57,164 bases of DNA, taken from NCBI GenBank assembly GCA_002685535.1, contig NYXK01000028.1:17663-74826 (forward strand), given 5' to 3'. The DNA comes from Deltaproteobacteria bacterium. GTDB lineage: Bacteria > SAR324 > NAC60-12. A program made the translations under genes and the position numbers. Below the pieces are notes generated by a model. The model did no database searches and was not told the DNA's origin. It saw nothing but the letters and a program-made list of their open reading frames with translations. Of this stretch, positions 57,022-57,164 are shown piece after piece; within the stretch, counting starts at the first letter, position 1; every line of letters begins with the position of its first letter.

Positions 57022-57164
57022 CCAGACCCTACAGCGCACACAACAGAAACCAGAAATTTGAGAACAGAAGCTAGAAACTGAGACTTGGCGACTGCTACTG
57101 CTTGCAAGCAAAGTTTGATATATCCACCACCGCCCCTCTCCGCACGAGTAAATGCACGACACAC

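Larger units (their letters stand above)
55217..57164. other. Low-complexity, gene-free end of the window
   Basis: No supported gene. 55600-55980 is strongly pyrimidine-rich on the plus strand and opens long Gly/Arg-rich frames on the minus strand, which is compositional. A T8G9 junction sits at 56135-56151, a TA run near 56370, a palindrome at 56463-56482 and an 8-bp tandem repeat at 56958-57021. The C-rich block could be the 5' UTR or promoter of a gene outside the window. Confidence 0.5.

Noticed and set aside
56660-57164. Long minus-strand ORFs with GWLDGWMA repeats
   Set aside because: They are produced by the 8-bp CCATCCAG array; there is no start context, splice signal or conserved flank.
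1-57164. tRNA genes, CRISPR arrays, telomere repeats
   Set aside because: No B-box-like GGTTCGANTCC in a cloverleaf context, no spaced direct repeats, no CCCTAA/TTAGGG arrays seen by eye; a tRNA scan would be decisive.

Overview
The window is nuclear DNA of a filamentous ascomycete (Pezizomycotina). The evidence is many short introns (mostly 47-80 bp) with GTAAGT/GTGAGT-type donors and CTAAC-like branch sites, together with fungus-specific families: HET, NACHT-ankyrin STAND, Zn2Cys6 factors, fungalysin, RTA1 and MFS efflux pumps. A leotiomycete-like genome is my guess, but nothing in the window proves it. I saw no tRNA, rRNA, CRISPR array, intact transposon or telomere repeat.

Layout: 1-2744 is the 3' part of a DExH RNA helicase; 3023-4386 a C2H2 zinc-finger protein; 4895-5392 (-) a small secreted cysteine-rich protein. 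5393-14113 is gene-poor. It holds a disrupted gene of unknown family (7731-9410) and a decayed, ATPase-less paralogue (9749-11366, -) of a gene found 6 kb further on. 14114-16334 is a secreted fungalysin. 17057-20740 (-) is a 1111-residue GHKL/MORC-like ATPase with a coiled-coil tail, the most interesting locus here. 22471-24585 is a HET-domain gene transcribed away from it.

24884-32548 looks like a small detoxification or secondary-metabolism module: a 14-TM MFS exporter (-), a Zn2Cys6 regulator (+) sharing one 504-bp promoter region with it, and a class A FAD monooxygenase (-). 33685-34642 is a secreted cysteine-rich gene with two frame breaks. 35476-37603 (-) is the RNA polymerase III subunit RPC4/RPC53. 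38261-39322 (-) is an RTA1-family membrane protein and 39896-41094 (-) a second Zn2Cys6 factor. 41607-43690 is a broken F-box-like gene. 45173-47389 (-) is a seven-exon alpha-glucoside-type sugar transporter. 49597-51636 (-) is a broken F-box/leucine-rich gene. 52646-55216 is an NLR-like NACHT-ankyrin gene. The last 2 kb are repeats and low-complexity sequence.

Two themes connect the regions. First, genes of non-self recognition or conflict type (GHKL ATPase plus decayed copy, HET, NACHT-ANK) are interspersed with housekeeping genes. Second, the accessory genes carry repeated frame breaks, most in the direction of one lost base, while about 20 kb of housekeeping, metabolic and regulatory coding sequence reads cleanly through every exon junction. 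That argues for real pseudogenisation, but homopolymer errors in the assembly remain an alternative. Exon boundaries below were placed by hand from splice signals, phase and protein continuity.
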